Shown here piece by piece: positions 35,334-45,011 of a stretch of 64,000 bases of DNA (within the stretch, counting starts at the first letter, position 1; every line of letters begins with the position of its first letter). Origin of the DNA: Streptococcus sp. D7B5 (GTDB lineage Bacteria; Bacillota; Bacilli; Lactobacillales; Streptococcaceae); NCBI RefSeq assembly GCF_029691405.1, contig NZ_CP121467.1, forward strand, positions 868,001 to 932,000, read 5' to 3'. Under the pieces are notes generated by a model that was not told the origin of the DNA, made no database searches, and worked only from the letters and a program-made list of their open reading frames with translations. The position numbers were made by a program, and so were the translations under genes.

Positions 35334-36704
35334 TTATTCATCAAACATGCTTCCGATCAAACCACGGAAACGTTCTGTTAACTTCGGTTTACTTTGAGAA
35401 CTTGCTTGGAATTCTTCCTTGGGAGCAACTGGAGTTTCCTGCACAGTTTCAGCTGGAGCTGTTTGTGCTGGACTTGGTTGCGTTACTGGATTCAAACGTT
35501 GATTTGGAATGCCAAAGTTGATTGGTTTTTGACGAAGGAATTCATCTCCTTTAACTGCTTTTTGAGCAAGAAGATTGACTTCAGTCAATTTACCAGCAAA
35601 CTCAGACAAGCTAATCACGTGCGCAAATGCAGGGTTGCGAATTCCAACTTGATTTGGTACATAAAGTTTTACGCGAACACCAAATACTTCTTGGGCTAAT
35701 TCAACAATTCCTGGCAAAATTGCATTTCCACCGATAAGGACGATACCTCCTGGCAAATCTAACAAGTGTCTTCTTTCCAACTCTTGTTTGATTTGGTCAA
35801 AGATATGTTTGATGCGTGCTGAGATAATTTCTGCCAAGTAGCTTTCGGTTACTTCAACAGGTTCTACTTCACCAATTACTTCAACTTGGAAAGTTTCGTT
35901 ACTTGCAAGTGGAACGTAAGCTTCACCATAGTTCAGTTTCAAACTTTCTGCAATTTTTTGAGATGTTTTCAAGACTTTAGAAATGTCTTTAGTAACGTAA
36001 TCTCCACCTTCTTGGTAGATGTTAGTGAACTGCAATTCTTGGTTGCGAATAGTCGCTACAGTAGTCTGACCTCCACCCATGTCAATGACAGTCGCACCAA
36101 ATTCACGTTCACCTTCATTGAGAACGGAGTTCACGATTGCCAAAGGTGAAATAATCACGTTATCAACATGAATACCTACACGCTCAACCGTCTTGCGAAG
36201 ATTGTGTAGAATCGTACGAGGACCTGTGTAAAGCAGACCACGCATTTCCAAGCGGACACCCATCATACCACGAGGGTCACGGATGCCTTGGAATCCATCC
36301 ACGATGAATTCTTCTGGAATAAAGGTAATCACTTCACGGTCAGGAGTCATGCTCTTTGTCAAAGCTGATTTGACAACATTTTCAACATCTTGATCTGTGA
36401 TTTCTTTGGTATCTGAAGTTACAGGAATCATTCCTTGTGTTGGTTCAACCTGCAAGAGGTTTGCTGGAAGGCCAACGTTAACAGACTTAATAGAAATACC
36501 AGCTTTCTCTTCTGCCTGTGTGATTGCGGATTTGATCGCTGAAGCAGCTGCTTCAATATCAACAATAATTCCGTCTTTTACACCTTTACTTTTGGCATTG
36601 CTAACACCAATTACATTTACTTCGCCATCTCTATGCTCAGCTACTAGCACTTTAATCGAGCTAGTTCCGATATCTAAGCCTGTAAAAAAACCATCTCTAG
36701 TCAT
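35334..36704 (-). CDS. ftsA: Cell division protein FtsA
   Basis: Actin-like ATPase that tethers FtsZ to the membrane and recruits later division proteins. The phosphate-1 loop GLDIGTSSIKVLV is at about 8-20, the phosphate-2 loop is VIDMGGGQTT, and the adenosine loop is GGIVLIGGNAILPG. After residue 385 a Pro/Gln-rich linker leads to the C-terminal membrane-targeting helix (KLTERFRGLIGSMFDE). 456 residues, one fewer than I recall for pneumococcus; the linker sequence differs clearly from the pneumococcal one. Confidence 0.97.
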   Translation of the reverse strand: MTRDGFFTGLDIGTSSIKVLVAEHRDGEVNVIGVSNAKSKGVKDGIIVDIEAAASAIKSAITQAEEKAGISIKSVNVGLPANLLQVEPTQGMIPVTSDTKEITDQDVENVVKSALTKSMTPDREVITFIPEEFIVDGFQGIRDPRGMMGVRLEMRGLLYTGPRTILHNLRKTVERVGIHVDNVIISPLAIVNSVLNEGEREFGATVIDMGGGQTTVATIRNQELQFTNIYQEGGDYVTKDISKVLKTSQKIAESLKLNYGEAYVPLASNETFQVEVIGEVEPVEVTESYLAEIISARIKHIFDQIKQELERRHLLDLPGGIVLIGGNAILPGIVELAQEVFGVRVKLYVPNQVGIRNPAFAHVISLSEFAGKLTEVNLLAQKAVKGDEFLRQKPINFGIPNQRLNPVTQPSPAQTAPAETVQETPVAPKEEFQASSQSKPKLTERFRGLIGSMFDE

Positions 36705-36781
36705 TACATCGCATCCTCTCTGTCTTCCAAGTTTCTCACTTCTATTTAATAACTATGTTTGGGCATAGCTATTCAAAGAAT

Positions 36782-36790
36782 ATTATAACA
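36782..36790 (-). promoter_or_regulatory. Extended -10 promoter ahead of ftsA
   Basis: Minus strand TGTTATAAT, an extended -10 without a good -35, about 78 bp upstream of the ftsA start. It would drive ftsA and the genes behind it. Confidence 0.6.
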
Positions 36791-36921
36791 CAAAAAATCC
36801 AATCGTGCTTAGTTTTTGATAAAATTCCTGCATGTTTTTTGAGAAAATTCTAGAAAAATTCTTCTTCTAAGAGATTATTTGAAGTTAACGTTCACAATTT
36901 CTTTTTTGTTTCTTAAAAATC

Positions 36922-36953
36922 CAAAAAAGAGAAGATCATTTTAGATCTTCTCT
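36922..36953 (-). terminator. Terminator after the TIGR02206-type membrane gene
   Basis: Perfect 10-bp stem AGAGAAGATC / GATCTTCTCT (loop ATTTTA) with TTTTTT following on the minus strand. The stop codon at 36941 lies inside the hairpin. Confidence 0.88.
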
Positions 36954-37645
36954 TGAATAAATTCTTCCGATTTTTGTTGTAAAAAATTTTCTACTAATTT
37001 CCCTGTTAAGCGAATTGCTATCACGATAACAGTCGAAACAATGAGATAATTTAAGGGCTGGCCGAAGCTTCCAACAAGTGGTGGTTTGTTTAAAAATCCA
37101 TAATCTCCACCTACAACTAAGTTGACAACCCATATCAAGCCATTTAAGGCGAAGGTAATCACCACCACATTCTTCAAATCGAGAAGGGAAGGTTGATAGT
37201 TTCTAAACAAGTATAGGAGCGCATTTCCTAAAAGGGCAACATGTCCGATAATGAAGGACAAAATGGTCACGTGTGGAAATGGGTAGGGATCAAAGAGTGG
37301 GTAAGCCAGTGCTGCTGTTGCTCCAAAAGTTCCTAAAAGGGCAAAGTACTGTTTGTACTTGGATGTCCCTGGAATTAAGAGCATCACAAACATGGCGATA
37401 CGGCAATGATAGAAGGGCAAACTTTCTGACAGAGGCATGAGATTCCCCCAATACCAGCTATACAGAACAATCAGTTGAACAGACTGAAGAATCTGAATAA
37501 AACGCTGGTAAGCAACTTTGTCGCGAAAACGATAAGAAGCATAAAAAGTAAGAGCCAATAAACATAACAAACCAATGTACCAGTGAAGTTCAAACTGGGG
37601 CGGTTCTGATATCTGTGTGGTAAATAATTTATCCCACAAATTCAT
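36941..37645 (-). CDS. TIGR02206 (YwaF)-type integral membrane protein
   Basis: 234 residues with about seven membrane helices. The family-like stretch LPLSESLPFYHCRIAMF (His and Cys in the middle) and the early FELHWY fit the TIGR02206/YwaF group, whose function is not known. It is a single gene between ftsA and the Nudix gene with its own terminator. A perfect 9-bp inverted repeat 80-100 bp upstream may be an operator. Confidence 0.8.
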   Translation of the reverse strand: MNLWDKLFTTQISEPPQFELHWYIGLLCLLALTFYASYRFRDKVAYQRFIQILQSVQLIVLYSWYWGNLMPLSESLPFYHCRIAMFVMLLIPGTSKYKQYFALLGTFGATAALAYPLFDPYPFPHVTILSFIIGHVALLGNALLYLFRNYQPSLLDLKNVVVITFALNGLIWVVNLVVGGDYGFLNKPPLVGSFGQPLNYLIVSTVIVIAIRLTGKLVENFLQQKSEEFIQEKI

Positions 37646-37725
37646 ATTCTATTCCTCGTTCATCTAGCTAGAGGCAGTAAAAAAAATTCACTCCCCCCAG
37701 CTTTTAAATTTTTTGAAAAAACTTG

Positions 37726-37746
37726 ATTCTATGCCATGCATAGAAT
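37726..37746. promoter_or_regulatory. Inverted repeat upstream of the YwaF-type gene
   Basis: ATTCTATGC-CAT-GCATAGAAT, perfect 9-bp arms. On the minus strand the right-hand arm contains TAGAAT, a possible -10. It is not followed by a T run, so an operator is likelier than a terminator. Confidence 0.4.
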
Positions 37747-37843
37747 ACTTGAGTCTTAAATTCGCAACCTATTATATCATTTGTATTGCAGAAATGCACC
37801 TTGTAGATACCCTTTTTTGATTTGTCAACTTCTCTAGCATAAA

Positions 37844-38455
37844 CTAATCAACATATTGGTCTCTTTGTCCTTTATAAACTTGCCAAAGAATCTCCATTTG
37901 CTCCTTGGTGATGCGTTTTTCAGATAAAACTGGCAATTGGTCAATGGCAAAAAATTGAAGCTCAGCAATTTCTTGATTCTCTTGAAATTGTCCATCAAGA
38001 AGTTGGCATTCAAAGACAAACTTTGCATATTGTTTGCTCTGTAGTTGGAAACGATTGGTATCAAAAACTGCAAGTAACCTTTCAGCTTTTGCTGTAAAAC
38101 CGGTTTCTTCTTCAATTTCTTTGAGAATATTTTCGGTTGGAGAGTAGCCGACTTCACCAAAACCACCTGGCAAAGCCCAACTATCCTCCCCTTTTCCTCT
38201 AACTAAACAGACTTTTTCATCCTCAACAATCCAAGCACGGACGTCCATCAGAGGAGTTGCATAAGCGGACGTTGGTTTCAAGACTTCTGCCACTTCTTCT
38301 GCATCGAGGTCTGATACCTGATTCAACATTTCAGATAAAAGGCTTCGCAAGTCTTCGTAACGCTCGCGGTCAAAAGGATCTTTTGTAAAGGTTAATCCAG
38401 TATCTGTAATGGCAATCATTCTTTGCAGATACTTGGCAAAATCACTTGCATTCAT
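37844..38455 (-). CDS. Nudix hydrolase with N-terminal NUDIX_N_2-type domain
   Basis: Hydrolyses a nucleoside diphosphate linked to another group; substrate not evident, ADP-ribose-like in related proteins. The first 65 residues form the helical domain seen in this subgroup (LQRMIAITDTGLTFTKDPFDRERYEDL). The Nudix box is GGFGEVGYSPTENILKEIEE with ETGF after it; compared with the canonical Gx5Ex7REUxEExGU it has Tyr for the first Glu and Lys for Arg, a variation I associate with this subgroup, and the metal-binding EExxxE core is kept. 203 residues. The start overlaps the murF end by 14 bp, so it is part of the murF transcript. Confidence 0.88.
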   Translation of the reverse strand: MNASDFAKYLQRMIAITDTGLTFTKDPFDRERYEDLRSLLSEMLNQVSDLDAEEVAEVLKPTSAYATPLMDVRAWIVEDEKVCLVRGKGEDSWALPGGFGEVGYSPTENILKEIEEETGFTAKAERLLAVFDTNRFQLQSKQYAKFVFECQLLDGQFQENQEIAELQFFAIDQLPVLSEKRITKEQMEILWQVYKGQRDQYVD

Positions 38456-39815
38456 TTTCTAAACTTTCTACCAACCTGGCTAGATTCATGGAGTTAGAGC
38501 CTTTGAGCAGGATTTGATCATTCGCACCGAGACTTTCCTTGACTTGCTTTACTAGGTCTTCAAATTGGTCCTCGTCGGCTGTTTTTTTGAAGTAATAAAC
38601 GTGGCCGATTGGGAACATTTGACTAGCAAGTTGGCTTAATTCGGCAATGTCTTCTCCATAGAAAATCACGGTATCCACCACATCTGGCGATAGGCTCAAA
38701 ATCATCTGGTTATGGAGTTGGACAGACTGGTCTCCGAGTTCCTTCATGTCTGCCAAGACAGCGATTTTCTTGCCTCCTTCGTTGGCTGGGATGGCAGAGA
38801 ATGTCTCCAAAATCAACTTCATAGCTGTTGGATTAGCATTGTATACGTCAGACAGAATATCTGCTCCATTGGCTGCTTTCTTCCACTCAGTACGATTGCG
38901 GGTCAATTCTAGGTTCTGAAAGGCCTGATGAATTTGCTCCTCTGACACTCCTTCTTGAAGAGCCACATAAGCAGCAATCATAGCATTGGTGGCATTGTAC
39001 TTACCTGTCACTGGCAAATCGAGGGCTTGCTCCAAGAAATTGGCCTTAAAGGTCAGACTATCCTTGCGCTCAATCAAGTCCGTGATTTCTAACTCAGCTC
39101 CTGGCCCAAAACGGACCACTTTTTTATCTGTAGGCAAGTAGTCCTCTACAATCGGGTCAGCTGGTGCCAAAAGCAAAGAACCTGGTGCCATACCATCAGC
39201 AATTTGCATCTTCCCTTTAGCAATCTCCGAACGGTCTTTGAAAAAGGCCAAATGAGCCTCTCCAACCAAGGTCACAATGGCTGTTTTTGGATGAGCTAAT
39301 TCAGACAAGAGATGGATATCTCCCAAGTGATCCTGCCCCATCTCCAAGACCAACTTTTCAGTCTCCTCAGGCATATGGAGAACCGTATAGGGAAGACCAA
39401 TCTCGTTATTGTAATTGCCTTGCGTTTTGTAGGTCTTGTAGGTTGTTGACAGTAAATGCGCCAACATATCCTTGGTCGTCGTCTTGCCATTTGAACCCGT
39501 TACTGCAAAGACATCAACTGCCGTTTTTTCAAGATAGTAGGCTGCAAGGGTTTGAAAGGCAGTCAAAACGTCGTCTACTAGAATGTAGGGATGATTTGCA
39601 ACCTCTTTCTCAGACAAGGTTACTACTGCACCATTTTCAAAAGCTGTTTCGATAAAGTCGTGACCGTCACGCGCACCTTTAAGTGGCACAAACAAATCAC
39701 CTGTCCCAATCAAACGACTGTCAAACTCAGCCTTTTCTAACTGAACGTCCGCAAAAAGACTAACGTCATTTTTAGCTCCTACAACTTGGGCCACTTCATG
39801 GATTGTTAATTTCAT
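38442..39815 (-). CDS. murF: UDP-MurNAc-tripeptide--D-Ala-D-Ala ligase MurF
   Basis: Adds D-Ala-D-Ala to the UDP-MurNAc-tripeptide, the last cytoplasmic step of peptidoglycan stem synthesis. The ATP loop VTGSNGKTTTKDM is at about 105-117, and the Mur ligase central motifs NYNNEIG and LEMGQDHLGD follow. 457 residues, normal. It directly follows ddl, which makes its D-Ala-D-Ala substrate. Good AAAGGAG ribosome binding site before the ATG. Confidence 0.97.
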   Translation of the reverse strand: MKLTIHEVAQVVGAKNDVSLFADVQLEKAEFDSRLIGTGDLFVPLKGARDGHDFIETAFENGAVVTLSEKEVANHPYILVDDVLTAFQTLAAYYLEKTAVDVFAVTGSNGKTTTKDMLAHLLSTTYKTYKTQGNYNNEIGLPYTVLHMPEETEKLVLEMGQDHLGDIHLLSELAHPKTAIVTLVGEAHLAFFKDRSEIAKGKMQIADGMAPGSLLLAPADPIVEDYLPTDKKVVRFGPGAELEITDLIERKDSLTFKANFLEQALDLPVTGKYNATNAMIAAYVALQEGVSEEQIHQAFQNLELTRNRTEWKKAANGADILSDVYNANPTAMKLILETFSAIPANEGGKKIAVLADMKELGDQSVQLHNQMILSLSPDVVDTVIFYGEDIAELSQLASQMFPIGHVYYFKKTADEDQFEDLVKQVKESLGANDQILLKGSNSMNLARLVESLENECK

Positions 39816-39830
39816 TTCTACTCCTTTAAA

Positions 39831-39882
39831 AAGGGTTGAAGTCCAAGAACTCTAGTCACCATGCAGTGATCGTTCTGACTTC
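39831..39882 (-). other. Imperfect hairpin in the ddl-murF gap
   Basis: GAAGTC/GACTTC (39838-39843 and 39877-39882), AGAAC/GTTCT and TCAC/GTGA nest into one stem with a small bulge. On the minus strand CCCTTTTT follows it. This could attenuate transcription between ddl and murF or stabilise processed mRNA; no proof for either. Confidence 0.4.
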
Positions 39883-39899
39883 TACCCCTTCTTTCATTT

Positions 39900-40943
39900 T
39901 TATAGCAAATGCGCTTCGCGCTTGTCAAAGCTTTCCTTAGCAAGGTCAACCAAATGCTCGATTAGTTCTGGGTAGCTGAACCCCATATTGTCCCAAAGCA
40001 GTGGATACATAGACCACTGGGTAAAACCTGGCATGGTATTGAGCTCATTTAGGAAAATCTCGCCCTTATCGGTATAGAAGAAATCACAACGAGACAGACC
40101 GAGGCCACCGATTGCACGGAAGGCTGTTTCTGCATTATGACGCATGACAGCTACTACATCATCACTAATCTTGGCTGGGATGTCCATGGTAATCTTGTTA
40201 TCGATATATTTGGCATCGTAGTCATAAAAGGCAACATCCTTGACCACTTCACCAGGAAGCGTGCTCTTCACTTCGTAGTTGCCCAAGAGACCAACCTCGA
40301 TTTCACGGGCATTTACCCCTTGCTCTACCAAGACACGGCTGTCATATTGGAAGGCAAGTTCTAGAGCTTGGCGGAGTTCTTCTTGGTTTTCAGACTTAGA
40401 AATACCGACACTGGAACCCATGTTTGACGGCTTCGTGAAGACTGGATAAGTCAGTTTTTCTTCAACTTCAGCGATTTTAGAAGTCACATCATCTCCTTCG
40501 ACAATGGCCACATAAGGAACTTGAGCGATCCCGACAGATTCTAACACACGCTTGGTCGTGATTTTATCCATGGCAAGACTTGATGACAAGATATTGCAAC
40601 CGACATAAGGCATTTTCAAAACTTCAAGGAATCCTTGAACAGAGCCATCTTCTCCCATCGGACCATGAAGAACTGGAAAGACCACTGCGCCTTCTTCGTA
40701 GATGGCACTTGGCGCTATTTTCTTATCCCAGTCAATAGTCGCATTGGTCATGAGACGATCCTCTTGACCTGGAGTCTGGCTAAATTCCTGTGTTTTGATA
40801 AAGTCACCTGACTGGCTGATGAAGAAAGTCTTGACTGTGAAACGGTCGTAGTTGACCGCACGCATCACACTTTCAGCTGAAAGGACAGAGACTTCACGCT
40901 CTGCACTACGCCCACCGTATAAAAGAATAATTGTTTGTTTCAT
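39900..40943 (-). CDS. ddl: D-alanine--D-alanine ligase
   Basis: ATP-grasp enzyme that joins two D-Ala for cell wall synthesis. N-terminal [16 protein letters not shown]-binding [15 protein letters not shown], and the C-terminal catalytic stretch [18 protein letters not shown] are present. The Tyr in that last stretch (W-S-M-Y-P) and KPSN region fit a D-Ala-D-Ala (not D-lactate) ligase. 347 residues from the start at 40943 ([11 protein letters not shown]); the longer frame adds 25 residues through the promoter. Extended -10 upstream. Confidence 0.97.
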   Translation of the reverse strand: MKQTIILLYGGRSAEREVSVLSAESVMRAVNYDRFTVKTFFISQSGDFIKTQEFSQTPGQEDRLMTNATIDWDKKIAPSAIYEEGAVVFPVLHGPMGEDGSVQGFLEVLKMPYVGCNILSSSLAMDKITTKRVLESVGIAQVPYVAIVEGDDVTSKIAEVEEKLTYPVFTKPSNMGSSVGISKSENQEELRQALELAFQYDSRVLVEQGVNAREIEVGLLGNYEVKSTLPGEVVKDVAFYDYDAKYIDNKITMDIPAKISDDVVAVMRHNAETAFRAIGGLGLSRCDFFYTDKGEIFLNELNTMPGFTQWSMYPLLWDNMGFSYPELIEHLVDLAKESFDKREAHLL

Positions 40944-40980
40944 ATTGCTTGTCCTAATTCTAATAGAATACTCGTTCTTT

Positions 40981-40989
40981 AGTATATCA
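40981..40989 (-). promoter_or_regulatory. Extended -10 promoter of ddl
   Basis: Minus strand TGATATACT, 38 bp upstream of the ddl start and downstream of the recR terminator. No convincing -35. Confidence 0.55.
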
Positions 40990-41040
40990 TATTTGCTTCT
41001 TTTTTGAAACTTGAACATGGTACTAGAATTTCAGAGAGAT

Positions 41041-41072
41041 AAAAAGAGACCGTTAACATCAAATTCGGTCTC
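41041..41072 (-). terminator. Terminator after recR
   Basis: Stem GAGACCG / CGGTCTC with a 13-base loop and an A run on the left (T run on the minus strand). It separates pbp2B-recR from ddl-murF. Confidence 0.75.
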
Positions 41073-41118
41073 CTTGGTTTTTAACTAAATGAATTGAAGT
41101 TCGTAAATTTGTCTACTC

Positions 41119-41715
41119 CTACAACTCTGTCCGATTTTCAATGGCTCGTAAGAGTGTGACTTCGTCTGCATACTCGATATCTGCTCCCACGGCTAAACCT
41201 CGTGCTAGACGAGTGACCTTGATACCAGCTGGTTTGAGAAGTCGAGAGATATACATGGAGGTCGCCTCACCATCTGCTGTTGCATTGGTGGCTACGATAA
41301 CCTCTGAAACTTCGCTATCCATGAGACGAGTCATGAGACTTTTGAGGTTTATGTCATCTGGGCTAATTCCATTCATAGGGGATATCAAACCGTGTAAAAC
41401 ATGGTAAAGTCCGTGGTATTCTTGGATGTTTTCCATAGCAGCAACATCTCGGCTATCCTCCAGAACCAGAATCGTAGACTGGTCACGGCTAGGATCGGTA
41501 CAGATAGAACAAGGATCATCATCGGTCAAGCGTCCACAAATAGAGCAATAGGTCAATTCACGCTTGGCTGCAAGAAGATTTTTTGCAAATTCATTGACGT
41601 CATCATCCGACATCCCAATGGTATAAAAGGCCAGTCGAGTTGCTGTCTTAATCCCGATACCCGGAAGTTTAGAATAACTGTCAATCAGCTTAGCTATAGG
41701 TGTTGGGTAAAGCAT
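41119..41715 (-). CDS. recR: Recombination mediator RecR
   Basis: DNA repair protein that, with RecO and RecF, loads RecA at gaps. Visible order: N-terminal helix-hairpin-helix ([22 protein letters not shown]), zinc-finger CxxC...CxxC ([16 protein letters not shown], about 57-72), then the Toprim domain ([19 protein letters not shown]) and the C-terminal [18 protein letters not shown]. 198 residues, standard length. 10 bp after pbp2B, so co-transcribed. Confidence 0.97.
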   Translation of the reverse strand: MLYPTPIAKLIDSYSKLPGIGIKTATRLAFYTIGMSDDDVNEFAKNLLAAKRELTYCSICGRLTDDDPCSICTDPSRDQSTILVLEDSRDVAAMENIQEYHGLYHVLHGLISPMNGISPDDINLKSLMTRLMDSEVSEVIVATNATADGEATSMYISRLLKPAGIKVTRLARGLAVGADIEYADEVTLLRAIENRTEL

Positions 41716-41725
41716 GGCTTCCTTT

Positions 41726-43768
41726 CTAGTTCATTGGATGGTGTTGGTTGTATAGATTGATAATGTCGCGAGCAATCGAAGGTCCGACACCATTAGTTAG
41801 ATTCGTATTATGCGGGAAAACAACTGCGACTGCAATCTGCGGATTATCGGTTGGCGCATAGGCTACGGCGTTGGTATTGTCGGAATTTTGGCCGCCATTG
41901 ACGTAACTTTCGGCTGTACCGGTTTTTCCGCTGATGGAGACTGCTGCCCCATTTGAAAAGGCACGACCTGTCGTAAGAGCACTTGTCCCGTGCGATACTT
42001 GGTAAAATCCTTGTTGCAAGATAGACATGTCAGACTCAGAAATATTAATCTTATTCATTTCCGTGCTGTCATTTTGCTTAATGAGTTCTCCTAGACCGCC
42101 TTGTTCGTTGTTGTCGTAGACTCCTTCCACGATATGAGGAGCTAAGCGGACACCATTATTGGCAATCGTTGCTACATACTGAGCTAACTGCATCGGTGTG
42201 TAGTTATCAAACTGCCCAAAGGCATTATTTAGATAGTTGGCCAAATCGTAGTCTTTAGGAATAAAGCCTGTTGACTCATCTGGTAAATCGATCCCTGTTG
42301 ACACGCCCAAACCATATTCACCAAAGGTTGAACGAAGTTTTCCCATGGCAGATTCAAGATTGTTGGTTCCTACTGTCATATTCGGCTGATAAGTTTGCCC
42401 CATGATGCCAAGAGCTGTCTGGACCATGTAGGTATTGGATGAATACTCCAAGGCCTCAACGGCTGTAATCGGGAAAGAACCGTAATAAGGGGTATACCAG
42501 GAATTGATCGGAGCAGAACCTTGGAAGACGATTGGTTGATCTGTCAGGGTTTGATTTCCTGACAAGACCCCATTTTCCCAACCAGAGCTAAGGGTTGCCG
42601 CCTTAACGACAGATCCTGGTACAAAGACATTGGTTATCGTTCCAAGCGAATCTGAACTTAATTCACCGGATTCGACATCATGCTTGACACCCGACATCGC
42701 TAGAACTGCACCGGTTTTAGGATTGAGGGCTACAGCGTAGACTCCTTCAGAGTATTTGGCTCCACCGTTACCCAACTCTGAGTTGAAGTAGCTCTTGAGT
42801 AGGTCGTCCACACCATTCTGGAAAGCTAGGTCAACCGTTAACTTGATGTTGTTTCCTTTGCTTCCTTCTTCGACATTTTCCACACTTTCCATATTTCCGT
42901 GTTTGTCGAGGTGGATTTCTTTGACGGAGCGTTTCCCTTGAAGAACATCTTCATATTGCTTTTCAAGATAGGAAGTTCCCACTCGGTCATTGAGAGAATA
43001 CCCTTTTTTAAGATAGGCATCGACTTCCTCTGCTGGAAGACCTGATTTTTCACTTGATACACTACCGACGATTGTCGATAAAGAAGTATCTAGGACTTTT
43101 CTATCCCATGAGGTTGAAATACTGATACCTGGTAATTCCTTGGACGCTGATGCAACGAGAGCAACTTGGGTATCATCTAAGGCATCCGTAGAAATGGTAC
43201 CCGTCGCAAAATTTTCAACGGCATTGAGCTGACTAAAGAGATAGATTTCCTTTTTCTGGTCATCTGTATAATTGAGTTGACTCACGTCAATACTTTCAAC
43301 CGCATTATTGTAGAGAGTCGCTTCAGATAAGCGGTTCCCATCTGAATCTAGGCGTTTATCACTTGGCAAGGATTCGACTGTTTTTTTGTAAACGTCCTGG
43401 TCCGCCAAGTAGTAGTCTGCAATCTGACGGTCTGTCAGATTAGGGGAGGTCACATTCACATATGTGAGAAGTTTCTTGGCTGTTTCCTTCAATTCAGCTG
43501 CTGTCATTTTATTGTTTCGTGTGAAAGAAACAACCTGCTTGACAGTGTTTTCTACCAAGGGTTTCCCTGCCGCATCATAGATCTGTCCACGAGCTGAACT
43601 GGTTGTTACCCTTGTTTGGCTGGCTGAGGCCAATTTTGTTTCATAGAAATCTTTATTGAGCACCTGCATGTATAACAATCGACCAATAATGGCCATAAAC
43701 AACAGGATAACAATGGCAAACAGTAAATTAAGCCGAATAGGAATCGAATGGCTATTAAATTTTCTCAT
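41726..43768 (-). CDS. pbp2B: Penicillin-binding protein 2B (class B, PenA)
   Basis: Essential transpeptidase for septal and peripheral peptidoglycan cross-linking. One N-terminal membrane helix ([17 protein letters not shown]), dimerisation/pedestal domain, then the transpeptidase with SVVK at Ser386, SSN at 443-445 and KTG at 615-617, the same numbering as I recall for pneumococcal PBP2B (also 680 residues). Compared with the susceptible pneumococcal sequence from memory there is Gly at 476 (Glu there), Glu at 438 (Gln there), Val489/Ser490 (Thr/Ala there), while Thr446 beside the SSN motif is unchanged. Starts divergent from the RpiR gene. Confidence 0.96.
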   Translation of the reverse strand: MRKFNSHSIPIRLNLLFAIVILLFMAIIGRLLYMQVLNKDFYETKLASASQTRVTTSSARGQIYDAAGKPLVENTVKQVVSFTRNNKMTAAELKETAKKLLTYVNVTSPNLTDRQIADYYLADQDVYKKTVESLPSDKRLDSDGNRLSEATLYNNAVESIDVSQLNYTDDQKKEIYLFSQLNAVENFATGTISTDALDDTQVALVASASKELPGISISTSWDRKVLDTSLSTIVGSVSSEKSGLPAEEVDAYLKKGYSLNDRVGTSYLEKQYEDVLQGKRSVKEIHLDKHGNMESVENVEEGSKGNNIKLTVDLAFQNGVDDLLKSYFNSELGNGGAKYSEGVYAVALNPKTGAVLAMSGVKHDVESGELSSDSLGTITNVFVPGSVVKAATLSSGWENGVLSGNQTLTDQPIVFQGSAPINSWYTPYYGSFPITAVEALEYSSNTYMVQTALGIMGQTYQPNMTVGTNNLESAMGKLRSTFGEYGLGVSTGIDLPDESTGFIPKDYDLANYLNNAFGQFDNYTPMQLAQYVATIANNGVRLAPHIVEGVYDNNEQGGLGELIKQNDSTEMNKINISESDMSILQQGFYQVSHGTSALTTGRAFSNGAAVSISGKTGTAESYVNGGQNSDNTNAVAYAPTDNPQIAVAVVFPHNTNLTNGVGPSIARDIINLYNQHHPMN

Positions 43769-43937
43769 ACAACTAAGACTCTTTTCTAGAAAAATTTCCG
43801 ATTTTCACCTTTATTTACATATAAAATAATAGAGCAAACAGGTGATGTTCAGTACATTTCATTGTACCATATTTTACGGAGAAACTCTTGGAAAAGTCGA
43901 AGCATTTTTTGACTTTTAACTGAAAATGCCTTTTTAT

Positions 43938-43965
43938 TTGGTTATCCTATTTTCTATGATATAAT
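43938..43965 (+). promoter_or_regulatory. Promoter of the RpiR regulator
   Basis: TTGGTT (43938-43943), 16 bp, TATAAT (43960-43965) with TGA directly before it (extended -10). About 60 bp upstream of the ATG. Confidence 0.65.
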
Positions 43966-43978
43966 GATAGTAATAGTT

Positions 43979-43994
43979 AGGAAAGCGTTAACTT
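43979..43994 (+). promoter_or_regulatory. cre-like site near the RpiR gene start
   Basis: AGGAAAGCGTTAACTT matches the CcpA consensus WTGNNARCGNWWWCAW at 14 of 16 positions. It lies just downstream of the -10 box, where binding would block transcription. Confidence 0.5.
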
Positions 43995-44024
43995 TTAAGA
44001 CTTTGACTCATAAAAAGGAGCCTC

Positions 44025-44876
44025 ATGAACAAGCCAGATATCGCAACCATAATCGATCTCCATTTTGAAGAATTAACCGAGCTCGAGCAAGAAATCGCTC
44101 GCTATTTTTTACAAGCTGAAACGATCCAAGATGATCTCTCTTCTCAGCAAGTTACCCAGAAATTACATATCTCCCAAGCAGCCTTGACCCGCTTTGCCAA
44201 AAAGTGTGGTTTTACAGGCTACCGAGAGTTCGTCTTTCAATACCAGCATCAGGCTAGTAAACCGGACACTCATTCGCACAAACACAGTCCTTTGACCAAA
44301 CGTGTTTTACGAAGCTACAGTATCATGCGAGAACAAACACAGGATTTGATCGACGAAGAACAACTGGAACGAGTTGCCCAATTAATCGATGACGCAGAAC
44401 GAGTTTACTTTTTTGGAACGGGAAGTTCTGGTCTGATTGCCCGTGAGATGAAACTCCGTTTTATGCGATTAGGTGTGGTCTGTGAAGCTTTGACCGATCG
44501 GGATGGCTTTGCATGGACGACCAGTATCATGGATGAAAACTGTCTGGTACTTGGTTTTTCCCTATCAGGCACTACCCAATCCGTCCTCGATAGTTTGTTG
44601 GATGCCAAGGAAATGGGTGCCAAGACTATCCTCTTTACCAGCGCTCCAAACAAAAACAGTCAGGCCTACACCGAAACGGTCCTTGTCGCAAGTCATAGTC
44701 AATCTTCTTACATCCAGCGTATTTCCGCTCAACTCCCTATGCTCATTTTAATAGATTTGATTTATGCCTACTTTTTAGAAATCAATCGCGAGAGCAAGGA
44801 AAAAATCTTTAACAGCTATTGGGAAAATAAAAAGCTCAACGGCTATCGTAGACAAAAACGCGTTAGAAAATCCTAG
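44025..44876 (+). CDS. MurR/RpiR-family regulator, probable sialic-acid regulator NanR
   Basis: 283 residues: an N-terminal HTH_6 domain (about 15-75; QQVTQKLHISQAALTRFAKKCGFTGYREF) and a C-terminal SIS sugar-phosphate domain (about 120-250; YFFGTGSSGLIAREMKLRFMRLG and LVLGFSLSGTTQSVLDSL). The SIS domain suggests it senses a phosphorylated amino sugar such as ManNAc-6-P. It is divergent from pbp2B and points towards the nan genes. In S. pneumoniae the RpiR-type NanR at this place is reported to activate nan genes; I infer the same role here. A cre-like site sits at its promoter. Confidence 0.88.
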   Translation: MNKPDIATIIDLHFEELTELEQEIARYFLQAETIQDDLSSQQVTQKLHISQAALTRFAKKCGFTGYREFVFQYQHQASKPDTHSHKHSPLTKRVLRSYSIMREQTQDLIDEEQLERVAQLIDDAERVYFFGTGSSGLIAREMKLRFMRLGVVCEALTDRDGFAWTTSIMDENCLVLGFSLSGTTQSVLDSLLDAKEMGAKTILFTSAPNKNSQAYTETVLVASHSQSSYIQRISAQLPMLILIDLIYAYFLEINRESKEKIFNSYWENKKLNGYRRQKRVRKS

Positions 44877-44905
44877 TTTGGTTGAGCCAAACTAGGATTG
44901 TTTTG
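44871..44905 (+). terminator. Terminator after the RpiR gene
   Basis: Perfect 11-bp stem TCCTAGTTTGG / CCAAACTAGGA (loop TTGAG) followed by TTGTTTTGTTTTG. Its right arm is also the stop-codon region of the ROK 3' fragment, so the hairpin originally served both converging genes. Confidence 0.85.
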
Positions 44906-44970
44906 TTTTGAAATGATAATAGGCGCCCAGCATTCCTGCGGTATTTTGGTGATGGGCAAATTCTAATCAT
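44887..44970. repeat. 84-bp direct repeat, left copy (ROK 3' end duplicate)
   Basis: Matches 46091-46174 with 6 mismatches in 84. The matched part begins with the stop region and covers the last 26 codons of the ROK kinase gene. It is the left boundary of the methyltransferase insertion. Confidence 0.9.
44892..44967 (-). pseudogene. 3' remnant of a ROK kinase gene (25 sense codons and stop)
   Basis: Read on the minus strand from 44967 it encodes LEFAHHQNTAGMLGAYYH then FKTKQS and stop, identical in protein to the C terminus of the intact ROK gene at 46096. All five differences inside the aligned codons are synonymous (TTA/TTG, AAT/AAC, ACC/ACA, CTG/TTG, GGC/GGA), and the next codon upstream is TGA instead of CGA, where homology ends. 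This shows a fragment of a related functional allele, not random decay. It has no start and makes no product. Confidence 0.88.
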
Positions 44971-45011
44971 AAAATAAAACGAGCTATTCTCCAGAAGTAC
45001 GTTCTATAAGT

